From the NCBI GenBank assembly GCA_945860265.1, contig CAMAQF010000012.1:1-64000 (forward strand): 64,000 nucleotides of DNA. The letters are read 5' to 3'. The notes beneath the pieces are model-generated. The model had not been told where the DNA came from. It made no database searches and saw nothing but the letters and a program-made list of their open reading frames with translations. The DNA comes from Emticicia agri (lineage in GTDB: Bacteria > Bacteroidota > Bacteroidia > Cytophagales > Spirosomataceae). Position 1 is the first letter of the stretch. Every line of letters starts with the position of its first letter. The translations under genes were made by a program, and so were the position numbers. Of this stretch, positions 1 through 8,279 are shown in pieces.

Positions 1-1083
1 GATGGTAGCTTAGGCATCAGTTACAGCACTGTATGTAATAATGGAACCTATTCTATTAATTATACGACTTCATTAGCTGGCACAACTGTTACATCATCAA
101 GTGTGAATGGTTTTACAAACTTGACAGGAGCAGTAACATTGACAGTAACGAAACCAGGATGTACAGCACAAACTGTGGCAGTAAGTGCACCAGTATGTGT
201 TTCTAATACCGATGTAAAACTGCAAATGAAAGTATTCCTACAAGGTGCATTCTTTTCGCCAAGTGGAGCTACTGATGCCTTGATGCGTGATAATTTACGC
301 ACACTTAATATCATACCTGCAACAGAACCTTTTTCTGCACTGGCAAATAGTCGTTTTACAAAAAGTGCTGATGATTTAGGTGGTCAAGCGATAGGAGCAA
401 ACGTACTTACAACCTCAGATGCTAATGCAATTGTAGATTGGGTATTTGTTGAATTGAGAGATGCCTCTAACCCAGCCACTATACTTAAAACGAGAGCGGC
501 TCTTGTTCAAAGAGATGGTGATGTGGTTGAAGCAAGTGATGGAACTACGCCAGTAACCTTTACAGGTGCAGTAGGAACAAGCTACTATGTATCAGTCAAA
601 CACCGCAATCACTTGGGAGCCATGACCGCCACAGCAATTACTATGTCAGGCACAGGCACAGTTGTTGATTTTACGACAATGAACTCAGCACAATTGTGGG
701 ATAAAGGTTTGGTCTTGTCAGATGGAACACTTGGTTCATACAATGGTTCAGAGCAAGTGATACTCGGAAATGGTAAAATGGGACTTTGGGCAGGCAATGC
801 AAGAAATGCCGATAACAAAGTAAAATACAGTGGACCTGCCCCAGACCCTGCCACCCTATTGTCGCAAGTTATCACATTTACAAATAATGCAGGAGGTTTA
901 TATAATTACGATCTCGTAACTCCAGTTTACTTATCAGGTGATCTTAACATGGATGGAAAGGTGAAGTACGCAGGAACAAGTACCGATACTGCCTTCATTT
1001 TATTTAATATCATTAATAAGTACCCGAATAATATTGTCAATAAGCCATATAATTTTGACTTTATGATAGAGCAAATTCCTTAA
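1..1083 (+). CDS. Large secreted/adhesin-like protein, C-terminal part (5' end outside window)
   Basis: The reading frame is open from base 1 without a stop, so this is the C-terminal 360 residues of a longer protein. The first ~60 residues are Ser/Thr/Val-rich and look like the end of an Ig-like or gliding-motility-adhesin type repeat. The rest matches the layout of the C-terminal domain that ends many very large Cytophagia surface proteins: a beta-rich region, then a segment with GDLNMDGKVKY and a terminal NFDFMIEQIP. GDLNMDGKV resembles a dockerin-like calcium-binding loop (D-N-D-G spacing). No catalytic motif is visible. It is followed at 1165 by small secreted proteins on the same strand, suggesting co-expression. 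The surface location is inferred; the function is unknown. Confidence 0.75.
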   Translation, partial: DGSLGISYSTVCNNGTYSINYTTSLAGTTVTSSSVNGFTNLTGAVTLTVTKPGCTAQTVAVSAPVCVSNTDVKLQMKVFLQGAFFSPSGATDALMRDNLRTLNIIPATEPFSALANSRFTKSADDLGGQAIGANVLTTSDANAIVDWVFVELRDASNPATILKTRAALVQRDGDVVEASDGTTPVTFTGAVGTSYYVSVKHRNHLGAMTATAITMSGTGTVVDFTTMNSAQLWDKGLVLSDGTLGSYNGSEQVILGNGKMGLWAGNARNADNKVKYSGPAPDPATLLSQVITFTNNAGGLYNYDLVTPVYLSGDLNMDGKVKYAGTSTDTAFILFNIINKYPNNIVNKPYNFDFMIEQIP

Positions 1084-1164
1084 TTAGATAAAGTATGGGC
1101 GGAACATTTATTTCCGCCTATAATTCTTTAAAAATTTAATAATCAATAAAATAAAAAAACTCAA

Positions 1165-1734
1165 ATGAAAAAGATTCTTTTTTTAGCTATACTTGGATTC
1201 ATGTCATTGACATCTTTTGCACAAGGAACAATAGATTTAAGTGTAAAATGGAATTCGGCACTAAGTCGTTATGAAGTTTATGCCAGACCAAATTTTTCCA
1301 GTTCTTCATTTACATGGGGTATTTCCCAGATTACAGTTGTAGTACCAGCTTCAGCCCCTGATGCACTTCTTTCAATAAGCTCATTCAATGGTGGTGGTTG
1401 GGGACTAGCTGCCTCTAACCAGGTTTTTGCTCCTGCCTCTTCACCAGGCAATGATTTTAATGGTATTCAGTCGAGCGGTCAGCCAGTTGCATTAACACAA
1501 GGTCAAGAGACCTTATTGTTTACCTTTACTTTTGCAGATTATCTTTGTAGAGATGGAGTACGTTTATTTATCAATAACTCAGACCCAGCCTCTTCAGCTT
1601 CAGGAATGAAAGGTGGTGATTATAAAAATGCCATAGACAATGGCTTGGTTGCTGATGTTTATAATATAAATTATAACAATGCTGGTACAAGCTGCTCTGC
1701 CTGTGCCATTACAGCACCAGAGCTTATCAAGTAA
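1165..1734 (+). CDS. Secreted protein of unknown function, paralogue of the gene at 2522
   Basis: This is a 189-residue protein with a clear signal peptide (MKKILFLAILGFMSLTSFAQ, cleavage after AQ). The mature part shares a pattern with the protein at 2522-3355: a sequence like YEVYARPNF near residue 35, SQITVVVPA near residue 55, and NSDPASSASGMKGGDY followed by a short tail. It has four Cys in the second half, three of them within a CSAC-containing C-terminal tail. Unlike the paralogue it has no C-terminal sorting-domain extension. I recognise no enzyme motif. It lies 81 bases downstream of the adhesin-like gene and probably belongs to the same surface-protein cluster. Confidence 0.75.
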   Translation: MKKILFLAILGFMSLTSFAQGTIDLSVKWNSALSRYEVYARPNFSSSSFTWGISQITVVVPASAPDALLSISSFNGGGWGLAASNQVFAPASSPGNDFNGIQSSGQPVALTQGQETLLFTFTFADYLCRDGVRLFINNSDPASSASGMKGGDYKNAIDNGLVADVYNINYNNAGTSCSACAITAPELIK

Positions 1735-1768
1735 TTATTAGTTTTTGATTAGTTTAAAATTAAAAGTA

Positions 1769-2473
1769 ATGAAAAATAGAATTAAATTACTCCATAAAGT
1801 ACTATTGATAATGATTATGGTATTGCCATTGATTGTCAATGCACAAGTATGTGATTATACTTCATCAAGTGTAACCTTTAATATAGGTACACCTGCTACC
1901 CTTCCAAGTAACAGTCTAACTTCCTATTTATTAGTTGACAATGCTACAAAAATAATTGTGCAAATTTCAAGCACGCCAAGTTTTTCTGGAATAGTAGTGT
2001 CGAAATTATATGATGTTTACGCTTATTCTTATGTCAATAATAGTACTGTTACTGGATTAACAGTAGGAGGTGCTTTGAGTAATATTACCTCTTCATGCGG
2101 TGATTTTTCAAATCCATTAACGGTTAGAATTTGTCCGCCTTCAGGAAACGGAGGTACATGTGATTATACGACTTCAAGTTTTACAGTAAGAACAGTAACC
2201 TCGCCTACAGGTGGAACAACGCAGTACATTTTAACTGATTTGAGTGGTGTAATCTTACAAGTAGCATCAACCCCAACGTTTACAGGGCTTTCAGGTAGTA
2301 AGTCATATAATGTATATGCAGTGAGTTATACAGGGACTATTACAAATTTAACTGTAGGTAATAGTGTAAATTCAATTACAGGCACATGCTACGATTTATC
2401 AAATCCATTGCCTATGAGAGTATGTGTATGTCAACCAATTTGTTTGCCAGTAACAGTGACAAGAATAAAATAA
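1769..2473 (+). CDS. Secreted protein with two Cys-rich tandem repeats, unknown function
   Basis: I place the start at the ATG at 1769 (MKNRIKLLHKVLLIMIMVLP...), because the upstream in-frame TTG at 1745 would put eight extra residues before a normal signal peptide. The mature 234-residue product consists of two repeats of about 90-100 residues. Each begins CDYT(S/T)SS, contains a YxLxD...(I/V)QxxSTPxFxG segment, then a YxVYAxSY motif, and ends C.DxSNPL.xR(I/V)C. The paired Cys suggest disulfides or a small Ig-like beta-fold. It sits between two paralogous secreted proteins. No function can be assigned. Confidence 0.7.
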   Translation: MKNRIKLLHKVLLIMIMVLPLIVNAQVCDYTSSSVTFNIGTPATLPSNSLTSYLLVDNATKIIVQISSTPSFSGIVVSKLYDVYAYSYVNNSTVTGLTVGGALSNITSSCGDFSNPLTVRICPPSGNGGTCDYTTSSFTVRTVTSPTGGTTQYILTDLSGVILQVASTPTFTGLSGSKSYNVYAVSYTGTITNLTVGNSVNSITGTCYDLSNPLPMRVCVCQPICLPVTVTRIK

Positions 2474-2521
2474 GGGTGTATTTGTAAGTATATTAATTAC
2501 CATATTTTAAGTTTTAAAACA

Positions 2522-3355
2522 ATGAAAAAGATAAAAATAGCAGCCTTGATGCTTGCAATGCTTATAGTTAAAGGGGCTTATGCTCAAAAAGGCCTAGAGC
2601 TTACAATAAAATACAATGCAGATGCTTACAATTATGAAGTATATGCAAAGGCTAATTTTACGGAGAAAAATTTTCTCTTAGGTCCTTCACAGATAACTCT
2701 CGTTCTTCCCGCAACTGTTGGAGATGAAAAGCTAAGAATAATTAATTCAGATGGCGGAACTTGGGAAGATAATACTGCTGTATTTGCTCCAACAGCGAAT
2801 ACCAAGGCAGACTATCATGCGATTAGTACGATGGGAGCAAAGACGGATTTTGTGGAAGGGAATGAATCATTATTGTTTTATTTTTCCTTAACAACTGCCG
2901 TAAATTCATCAACTGTAAAACTATTTGAAAATGGAAGTGACCCCAATTCTGCAGCAACCGGAATGAAAGGAGGAGATTTTTCCAATTCAATAAATGATGC
3001 ATTTGCTGAAGAAGTTTACCTGCGTAATTACAAGGAAGTCAAAAAAAAAGCACCTTCAAAAATTGAAAAAAAGACAGTTCTGTTCGGATTGGAGGAGCAA
3101 AACCTTGTACTTTATCCAAATACGACCAAAGATGATTTTAAAATAGCATTTAATGGTGTTGAAGATTCAGAAGAAGTAACAATGATTATTGCTACAGAAA
3201 TGGGCAGAGAAATAATGAAAGTTAAAGGGACAAAGGCTGACTTAGTAGAAAGAACTTTTAAAATTCCGTCAACAGAGACAAGCCAAAAGTTAGTCGTAAG
3301 AGTATCAACACAGAAAGGCGTTTTTGGCAAAAAACTTGTACTTGATAGAGAGTAA
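2522..3355 (+). CDS. Secreted protein with C-terminal T9SS-like sorting domain, paralogue of the gene at 1165
   Basis: This is a 277-residue protein with a signal peptide (MKKIKIAALMLAMLIVKGAYAQ). Residues about 23-175 are homologous to the protein at 1165: YEVYAKANF, SQITLVLPA and GSDPNSAATGMKGGDF are conserved in order. A Lys-rich linker (KKKAPSKIEKK) then leads to an ~80-residue domain starting near LVLYPNTTKDDFKI and ending GKKLVLDRE. That layout (xYPN....F.I, then beta-strands, ending with a short basic/hydrophobic tail) resembles the type A T9SS C-terminal domain, so export by type IX secretion is likely. The role is unknown. Confidence 0.75.
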   Translation: MKKIKIAALMLAMLIVKGAYAQKGLELTIKYNADAYNYEVYAKANFTEKNFLLGPSQITLVLPATVGDEKLRIINSDGGTWEDNTAVFAPTANTKADYHAISTMGAKTDFVEGNESLLFYFSLTTAVNSSTVKLFENGSDPNSAATGMKGGDFSNSINDAFAEEVYLRNYKEVKKKAPSKIEKKTVLFGLEEQNLVLYPNTTKDDFKIAFNGVEDSEEVTMIIATEMGREIMKVKGTKADLVERTFKIPSTETSQKLVVRVSTQKGVFGKKLVLDRE

Positions 3356-3647
3356 TATCATCCAGAGATAGTATTCATGTTTTTAAGTCAGCCAAGTAAC
3401 AATTTCTTTTCTCGTTTTGCTCACGATGAGTGTTGTACATTTGTGTGAACAAGAAAAAGTCTCAGTTATTTTATAGAAACAGGAAGTGTAGCATAAAATC
3501 ATCTTTAAAAGTAGAGCCGAAGGGTATCGGAAAATTAATGATTATTGCTTCATGTTCATTGAGAGTTTCAATCTAATAGATATTGATGGCCAAAGAGCCA
3601 TAAATACAAACCAATTGCTTAATTGTTTTTATCACGTTGGTCTGAAG

Positions 3648-3700
3648 TAATTTAACACCTTATATTTATAATTGAATTATAAATATAAGGTGTTAAATTA
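3648..3700. repeat. 26-bp perfect inverted repeat with 1-nt spacer
   Basis: The left arm is 3648-3673, the spacer is one G at 3674 and the right arm is 3675-3700. All 26 positions pair. The arms are AT-rich with a central AACACCTTA block. It lies 34 bases upstream of a resolvase-like N-terminal fragment. It could be a cruciform or terminator-type hairpin, a recombination or transposon-end relic, or a MITE-like element; there is no distinct poly-T tail that would favour a simple terminator. Confidence 0.85.
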
Positions 3701-3733
3701 AAAAATATCGTTTCAAACAATTACTTTGGGTTT

Positions 3734-3787
3734 ATGCTAATCGGCTACGCAAGAGTTTTGACACATGACCTAAACTCTAATTCACAA
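3734..3787 (+). pseudogene. N-terminal fragment of a serine recombinase (resolvase/invertase) gene
   Basis: The ATG at 3734 starts a reading frame MLIGYARVLTHDLNSNSQ. This matches the well-known N-terminus of resolvase/DNA-invertase family serine recombinases (consensus like MxIGYARVSTxDQNxxxQ), but the catalytic Ser of the RVST motif reads as Leu (RVLT) and the similarity stops after about 18 codons. What follows is a different broken sequence. It is a relic, not a working gene; the call rests on a short but characteristic motif. Confidence 0.55.
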
Positions 3788-4001
3788 AGTGCAGTTTCCA
3801 GTACTGCAACAAAATGAAGATGATAAATGGTACGATACCAAAGGCAATATTGTATTTACTTGAAGCAAAGGTTTGGTAGGTGTAGATAGACTCTTATGGG
3901 AACCATCCGCCACCCAAAAGCCGTAGAAACCTACAATTATACACCATTGGCAAACGAGACAAAGCCTGCATTGTACCTTAGTGGCATTATACAAAATGCA
4001 T
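3780..4001 (+). pseudogene. Broken fragment, possibly the tail of a DNA-modification enzyme
   Basis: Reading from 3780 gives IHKVQFPVLQQNEDDKWYDT and then KGNIVFT, a TGA stop, and SKGLVGVDRLLWEPS. After a shift of frame it continues as AVETYNYTPLANETKPALYL. The block WYDxxGNIVFTxSKGLVGV resembles, from memory, a conserved region in large Eco57I/type IIG-like or related modification proteins; I cannot verify this by search. It carries at least one stop and one frameshift and is fused directly to the resolvase fragment, so it is a decayed piece of an accessory element. Confidence 0.4.
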
Positions 4002-4039
4002 CTGAACTTTCAACTTTAGCCATTTGTAAAAAAAGAAAT

Positions 4040-5209
4040 TTAATGATAAATCCAAATCAACGGATTTCTAATCGGTAAATTTCGAATTACTTCTTCATTT
4101 TTAGGGAAATGTTCGAGTTTTTTCCAAGTATCAAACCAGGCCTTTTCTTTATATTTTTGATATCCAAAAATCAAAAAAGGCTGTGCCACGGGCCATTCAT
4201 TCCAATACATTACATCTTGAGGATTTTTCCAAGTCGCTTTGTTTTCTACAAAAGGATAAAGAAATTCAACGCCTTTTTTGAGGGTTCTGCCATCTTCTAA
4301 GATAAAATCCCATAGGCTCTCGTTTTCATCAGAAAGTATGTGGCAAACGGTGGTCATGGCATCTAAATTGAAAAGCGAATAGCCATAAGGTTTAGTTCTT
4401 TTGAGCTCGAGTGGAAAGCTGCCATCTTTTTCTATTTGGCTTGGGAGTAAGATCGTTTTGAATCTGTTTTTACAATAATCCAGCATTTCTTGGTTACCTG
4501 TAAGTTTGGCAAATGAGGCTACCTGCATTACCCAACACGTTCCGTGGTTGTTTTTGGCTTCTCTTTCTTCTACACCATAAGGATGTGAATTTACCCAGAC
4601 TAAGTATTTTGAAAACCAATCTTTTACCTTCTCTAATTCTTGTTTATTGATTACTTTGGCATTTTGCATCACGAGTACTCCTTGGGCTACTTCCATCATT
4701 TGTATCATGTCAATCAAGCCTGTGCCGCGACCTGTTACTTTGCCTTTGATAGCTTGGGCGTAAAGCAATGATGGGTTCATGTAAGTTTTTTCGTCAACGA
4801 ACCAAGCATTGAGATGTTCAAACGCTTTCTTGACATATTTTTCGTCTTTGGTTAGCATGTACGCCGATGCTAAAGTGCCAATTATCTGACTAAACCGAAT
4901 CATTGCCTTGCGATGTGCTACAAAGTTATTGGGGTTTGACTGCCCATCTCTTTGAATATAAGGCCCGTTTGGGTTATCTGGATTTTGCCACCAATAATCA
5001 CCTTCCGAATAAAAATCGTGTAGCCCCCCCGCAGAACGTTCACATTGTTGAGCAGTAACTGTGATTGGCTTCTCAGTCATCGCAATTTTTGCGTTGCTTA
5101 ATATTTGGTTTTTTAGAATAGGGCTTATGGTCTTGAAAAAGGAACTTTGTCCAATTCCAATTAATGGAAATAATACGGATATAATCAATATTTTAGCAAA
5201 AACTTTCAT
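4040..5209 (-). CDS. Alginate-lyase-fold polysaccharide lyase (PF05426 family), last gene of the PUL
   Basis: This is a 389-residue protein with an N-terminal hydrophobic signal sequence ending near IGIGQS. The rest is an (alpha/alpha) toroid of the alginate-lyase superfamily: DYWWQNPDNPNGPYIQRDG at residues ~71-89, GRGTGLIDM at ~160 and NNHGTCW with N221-H222 as the likely catalytic pair. These enzymes cleave uronic-acid polymers by beta-elimination. The NNHG form, the DGxxNP motif and the company of sulfatases argue for a glucuronate-type substrate rather than plain alginate, but the CAZy family (PL5-like or PL38-like) cannot be settled here. It is a paralogue of the gene at 8280 and lies 35 bases downstream of a sulfatase. 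Confidence 0.85.
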   Translation of the reverse strand: MKVFAKILIISVLFPLIGIGQSSFFKTISPILKNQILSNAKIAMTEKPITVTAQQCERSAGGLHDFYSEGDYWWQNPDNPNGPYIQRDGQSNPNNFVAHRKAMIRFSQIIGTLASAYMLTKDEKYVKKAFEHLNAWFVDEKTYMNPSLLYAQAIKGKVTGRGTGLIDMIQMMEVAQGVLVMQNAKVINKQELEKVKDWFSKYLVWVNSHPYGVEEREAKNNHGTCWVMQVASFAKLTGNQEMLDYCKNRFKTILLPSQIEKDGSFPLELKRTKPYGYSLFNLDAMTTVCHILSDENESLWDFILEDGRTLKKGVEFLYPFVENKATWKNPQDVMYWNEWPVAQPFLIFGYQKYKEKAWFDTWKKLEHFPKNEEVIRNLPIRNPLIWIYH

Positions 5210-5244
5210 CGAGTGTTTGTTATTTTATTTTGTAATAAGGAATT

Positions 5245-6813
5245 TTACCTTGACTGCTTTTGATTTGTTAAAAATTCTGACATCAATTTCTCGTGGTCTT
5301 TCAGCACAGCCTTATATGCTGTTTTTGATGCTAAGTTTTCGGTTTCTAAGGCATCTTTTTGATAATCATATAATTCCACAGCGACAGGTTTTGCCGTCGA
5401 TGAAATGATTGTGCTTCTGTAATTTTGTTCGTACCAAGCAACATATCGATAGCGTTTTGTCCGAATCGTATAACCCATCATTTTGTCTCCTTTTCTTGGA
5501 TATTGGCTTTGTGTAAATGATTTTAGTTCAATTTTAGGGTTTTTCAAAACAGGAACTAAACTTTTTCCTGCTAAATCTGAGGGTGTTTTTAAACCTGCCA
5601 TTTCGGTTAAAGTTGGAAAAATATCGACAAACTCGCTTAAACCTTGGGCTTTTTGGTCTCCTTTAAATGCTGGCGATGCAATGATAAGTGGGGCTTTGGT
5701 GGCTTGTTCATAATTATCGTGTTTGCACCAAAGTCCATGGTCGCCCAAATGCCAACCGTGATCGCCCCAAAGCACAATAATGGTGTTTTTGTCTAATCCT
5801 TGTTTTTTTAATTCGTCCAACAACTTTCCTACTTGTGCATCCATATAGCTTACAGATGCATAATAGCCATGAATTAACTCTCTTTGAATGGCTTCTGATT
5901 GTGGTAAAGAATTGGCATCATAACGTTCGAAATTGCCGTGCATATACGCATTGTATAATTCCCCTGAATTTTGAGCTGCATAATCAGGAGCACCTACTGG
6001 CATACGTTGAACACCAGAAATCTTGATTTTTGAACGGTCATATAAATCCCAATATTTTTTAGGCGAAATGAAAGGTAAATGTGGTTTAACAAAACCCACC
6101 GCATAGAAAAAAGGCTTCTGGTCTTTGGCAAACTTCCCGAGCATTTCAATGGCATTTTTGGCGACAACACCATCCATGTAGGCATCATCTGGCACATCTG
6201 CTGACTCAACGGCGGGGCCTTTATTGTTTGCCAAAAATTCCGTTAATTCTGTGCCTGTAAGCCCTCTACTTTTGGCATCAGCCTCAATTTTAGCAATTTT
6301 TACTTTCGTTTCGGGCAATTGATAGCCATTTACAGGTTTTTCAAATCCTGCTGCATAATTATTCGGATATTTTCCATAAGATACTGCTGGAATCGTCCAT
6401 GAAGGCACATCCATTCCTTTATCTACCGAACGTTGGTCAAACATTTTACCAATCGTGGCCGTTGTGTAGCCATTTTCTTTAAAATATTGAGGGAGGGTGA
6501 CTACATTTGGTACCATATCTCTGAGCTGGGTTTTCAAATCCCAAATTCTGGTATAATCAGGTCGTTGGCCAGTTAAAAGACTAGCTCGGGTAGGAGCACA
6601 AACTGCTTGCTGGCAGTAATTATTCATAAAAACGGTTCCCATTTTGGCCAATCGATCAATATTTGGCGTTATCATTTGGCTTTCACCATAACAACTCAAC
6701 ATTGGTTTTAAATCATCTACGGCAATAAAAAGCACATTCGGTTTGTTTGGGCTTTGGGCAAAAATGCTTGAAACTGAAAAGCAAAATGCTAAGAGAGTGA
6801 TTATTTTTTTCAT
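5245..6813 (-). CDS. S1-type sulfatase (iduronate-2-sulfatase-like)
   Basis: The 522-residue protein has a signal peptide (cut after SSIFAQ). The alkaline-phosphatase-like sulfatase core begins NVLFIAVDDLKP (metal-binding DD at ~33-34). The formylglycine motif CAPTR starts at Cys72, which must be oxidised for activity. Later motifs include KPHLPF (~245) and LWGDHGWHLGDHG (~350), both typical of iduronate-2-sulfatase-like enzymes. It would remove sulfate esters from oligosaccharides in the periplasm. It closely resembles the sulfatase at 22331 (both begin with the same CYG...MGTVFMNNYCQQAVC layout). The exact sulfate position cannot be read from sequence. Confidence 0.93.
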   Translation of the reverse strand: MKKIITLLAFCFSVSSIFAQSPNKPNVLFIAVDDLKPMLSCYGESQMITPNIDRLAKMGTVFMNNYCQQAVCAPTRASLLTGQRPDYTRIWDLKTQLRDMVPNVVTLPQYFKENGYTTATIGKMFDQRSVDKGMDVPSWTIPAVSYGKYPNNYAAGFEKPVNGYQLPETKVKIAKIEADAKSRGLTGTELTEFLANNKGPAVESADVPDDAYMDGVVAKNAIEMLGKFAKDQKPFFYAVGFVKPHLPFISPKKYWDLYDRSKIKISGVQRMPVGAPDYAAQNSGELYNAYMHGNFERYDANSLPQSEAIQRELIHGYYASVSYMDAQVGKLLDELKKQGLDKNTIIVLWGDHGWHLGDHGLWCKHDNYEQATKAPLIIASPAFKGDQKAQGLSEFVDIFPTLTEMAGLKTPSDLAGKSLVPVLKNPKIELKSFTQSQYPRKGDKMMGYTIRTKRYRYVAWYEQNYRSTIISSTAKPVAVELYDYQKDALETENLASKTAYKAVLKDHEKLMSEFLTNQKQSR

Positions 6814-6836
6814 TTTATAATTTGTTTTTCAAAAGA

Positions 6837-8276
6837 TTAATTTGATTTCACTCCTGGCTTTAATAAGGCTCTGGGACGATTGGCCTCTCCGGCTTTGGGT
6901 ACTTGTGAATTGATAAGAATTGATTTTCCTTTCACTACAAATTTTTGAGCTTTTTGGTCGTTCACCTGATTGATATATTCTTTCGGGTCATTTTTATGAA
7001 TATAGAGTTCTGTGCCTCTTTTACCGCCATCCCATTCGGTATATCGCCATCGTGTGTCGATGATTGTTCTGCCTAAAACATCTACATTTTGGGTACTATC
7101 ATAATGAAAAACCATACTTTTTGCAGGTGGAATTGCTTGGTTTTTCCCACTTAAAAAAGGAACTAAATTTTTTCCTTCTAAATTTGGTTGAGTTAATCCG
7201 CCACTTAAAGCCACCAATGTTGGGTAAATATCTAATAGTTCAACTGGCGAATTGACGACTTTTCCCTTTGGAATTCCAGCTCCTGCCATTATCATCGGAA
7301 CATGGGTAGAAGCGTCAAATTGACTTAACTTTGCCCAAAGACCATCATGATCACCCAAGTGAAACCCATTATCCCCGACCAAAACGACGATGGTGTTTTC
7401 CCATAAAGAAAGTTTATCAATTTCATCTAATAAAAGTCCAATTTTTGAATCTGTAAATGAAATACAGGCATAATAACCTTGAATCGCCTCTTTTCTGTCG
7501 GGTTGAGAAAAACCTGATAGCTCAGTTTGTAAAGCCATTGGCGGTACATTGTACATTTTTGGTTCGGTTGGAATACTAATTTTGTCTTTTGAATATAAAT
7601 CAAAAAAACGTTTTGGGGCAGTCCAAGGCAAGTGTGGTTTATGAAAACCTGCTGCTAAAAAGAAAGGCTTATTCTCCTTTGTTTTTTCTCGTAAAAACTT
7701 TAAAATAGTTTGTATATTCATGGCATCACGGGTTTTTGAACCGTCCGATGACAGTGCCAAAGCACTAGGTTTGCCATCTCCTCCACCTTGGCGAGTTTCC
7801 ACGGCACTTTTTTCTTCTGTATCTTGGCTTGGATTATCTTCGTAAAAATCCCAAGAAGTAGAATCGCTCATTTTGGGATTATGAAAAACCTTACCCGCAC
7901 CTGCCGTAAAATAACCTTTATTCCGAAAATACTGAGGCAACATTACAGCATTTGGAAGGGCCGTTCTGGCTGAAACATTTAAGACATAAATACCCGTTGT
8001 TTCAGGTCTTCTGCCACTTAAAAATGAAGCTCTACTCGGATTACACAAGGGATATTGGCAATAAGCACGATCAAAACGCACTCCTTTTGCAGCCAAACGG
8101 TCAATGTTTGGCGAAAACACTTCTTTATTTCCGTAGCAACCGAGCGAAGTGTTCAAATCATCAACTACGATGAAAAGAACATTGGGTATGTTTTTGGTTA
8201 ATTCTTGCGAATAAACGGGTTTTGAAAATAAAGATATGAGTACAAAAACTTGAATAGCCTTAATCATCCGTGCCAT
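6837..8276 (-). CDS. S1-type sulfatase (iduronate-2-sulfatase-like)
   Basis: The protein has 479 residues; MIKAIQ at codon 4 is an alternative start. A signal peptide ends near KPVYSQ. Sulfatase signatures are NVLFIVVDDLN (DD ~39-40), CNPSRASFLSG with Cys78 as the formylglycine precursor, GFHKPHLPW near residue 210 and LVGDNGFHLGDHDG near 310. It lies 23 bases downstream in the operon from the PF05426 lyase at 8280 and is followed by another sulfatase, so three desulfation/lyase genes are tightly linked. It is probably periplasmic and acts on lyase-released fragments. Specificity is unknown. Confidence 0.92.
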   Translation of the reverse strand: MARMIKAIQVFVLISLFSKPVYSQELTKNIPNVLFIVVDDLNTSLGCYGNKEVFSPNIDRLAAKGVRFDRAYCQYPLCNPSRASFLSGRRPETTGIYVLNVSARTALPNAVMLPQYFRNKGYFTAGAGKVFHNPKMSDSTSWDFYEDNPSQDTEEKSAVETRQGGGDGKPSALALSSDGSKTRDAMNIQTILKFLREKTKENKPFFLAAGFHKPHLPWTAPKRFFDLYSKDKISIPTEPKMYNVPPMALQTELSGFSQPDRKEAIQGYYACISFTDSKIGLLLDEIDKLSLWENTIVVLVGDNGFHLGDHDGLWAKLSQFDASTHVPMIMAGAGIPKGKVVNSPVELLDIYPTLVALSGGLTQPNLEGKNLVPFLSGKNQAIPPAKSMVFHYDSTQNVDVLGRTIIDTRWRYTEWDGGKRGTELYIHKNDPKEYINQVNDQKAQKFVVKGKSILINSQVPKAGEANRPRALLKPGVKSN

Positions 8277-8279
8277 ATT

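Larger units (their letters stand above)
3356..4039. other. Gene-poor decayed stretch between surface-protein cluster and PUL
   Basis: No intact gene is visible in these ~680 bases. They hold a long inverted repeat (3648-3700) and broken gene fragments on the + strand (3734-4001), described separately. A short open stretch (about 3512-3651, + strand) ending just at the inverted repeat has no recognisable similarity. Confidence 0.6.
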
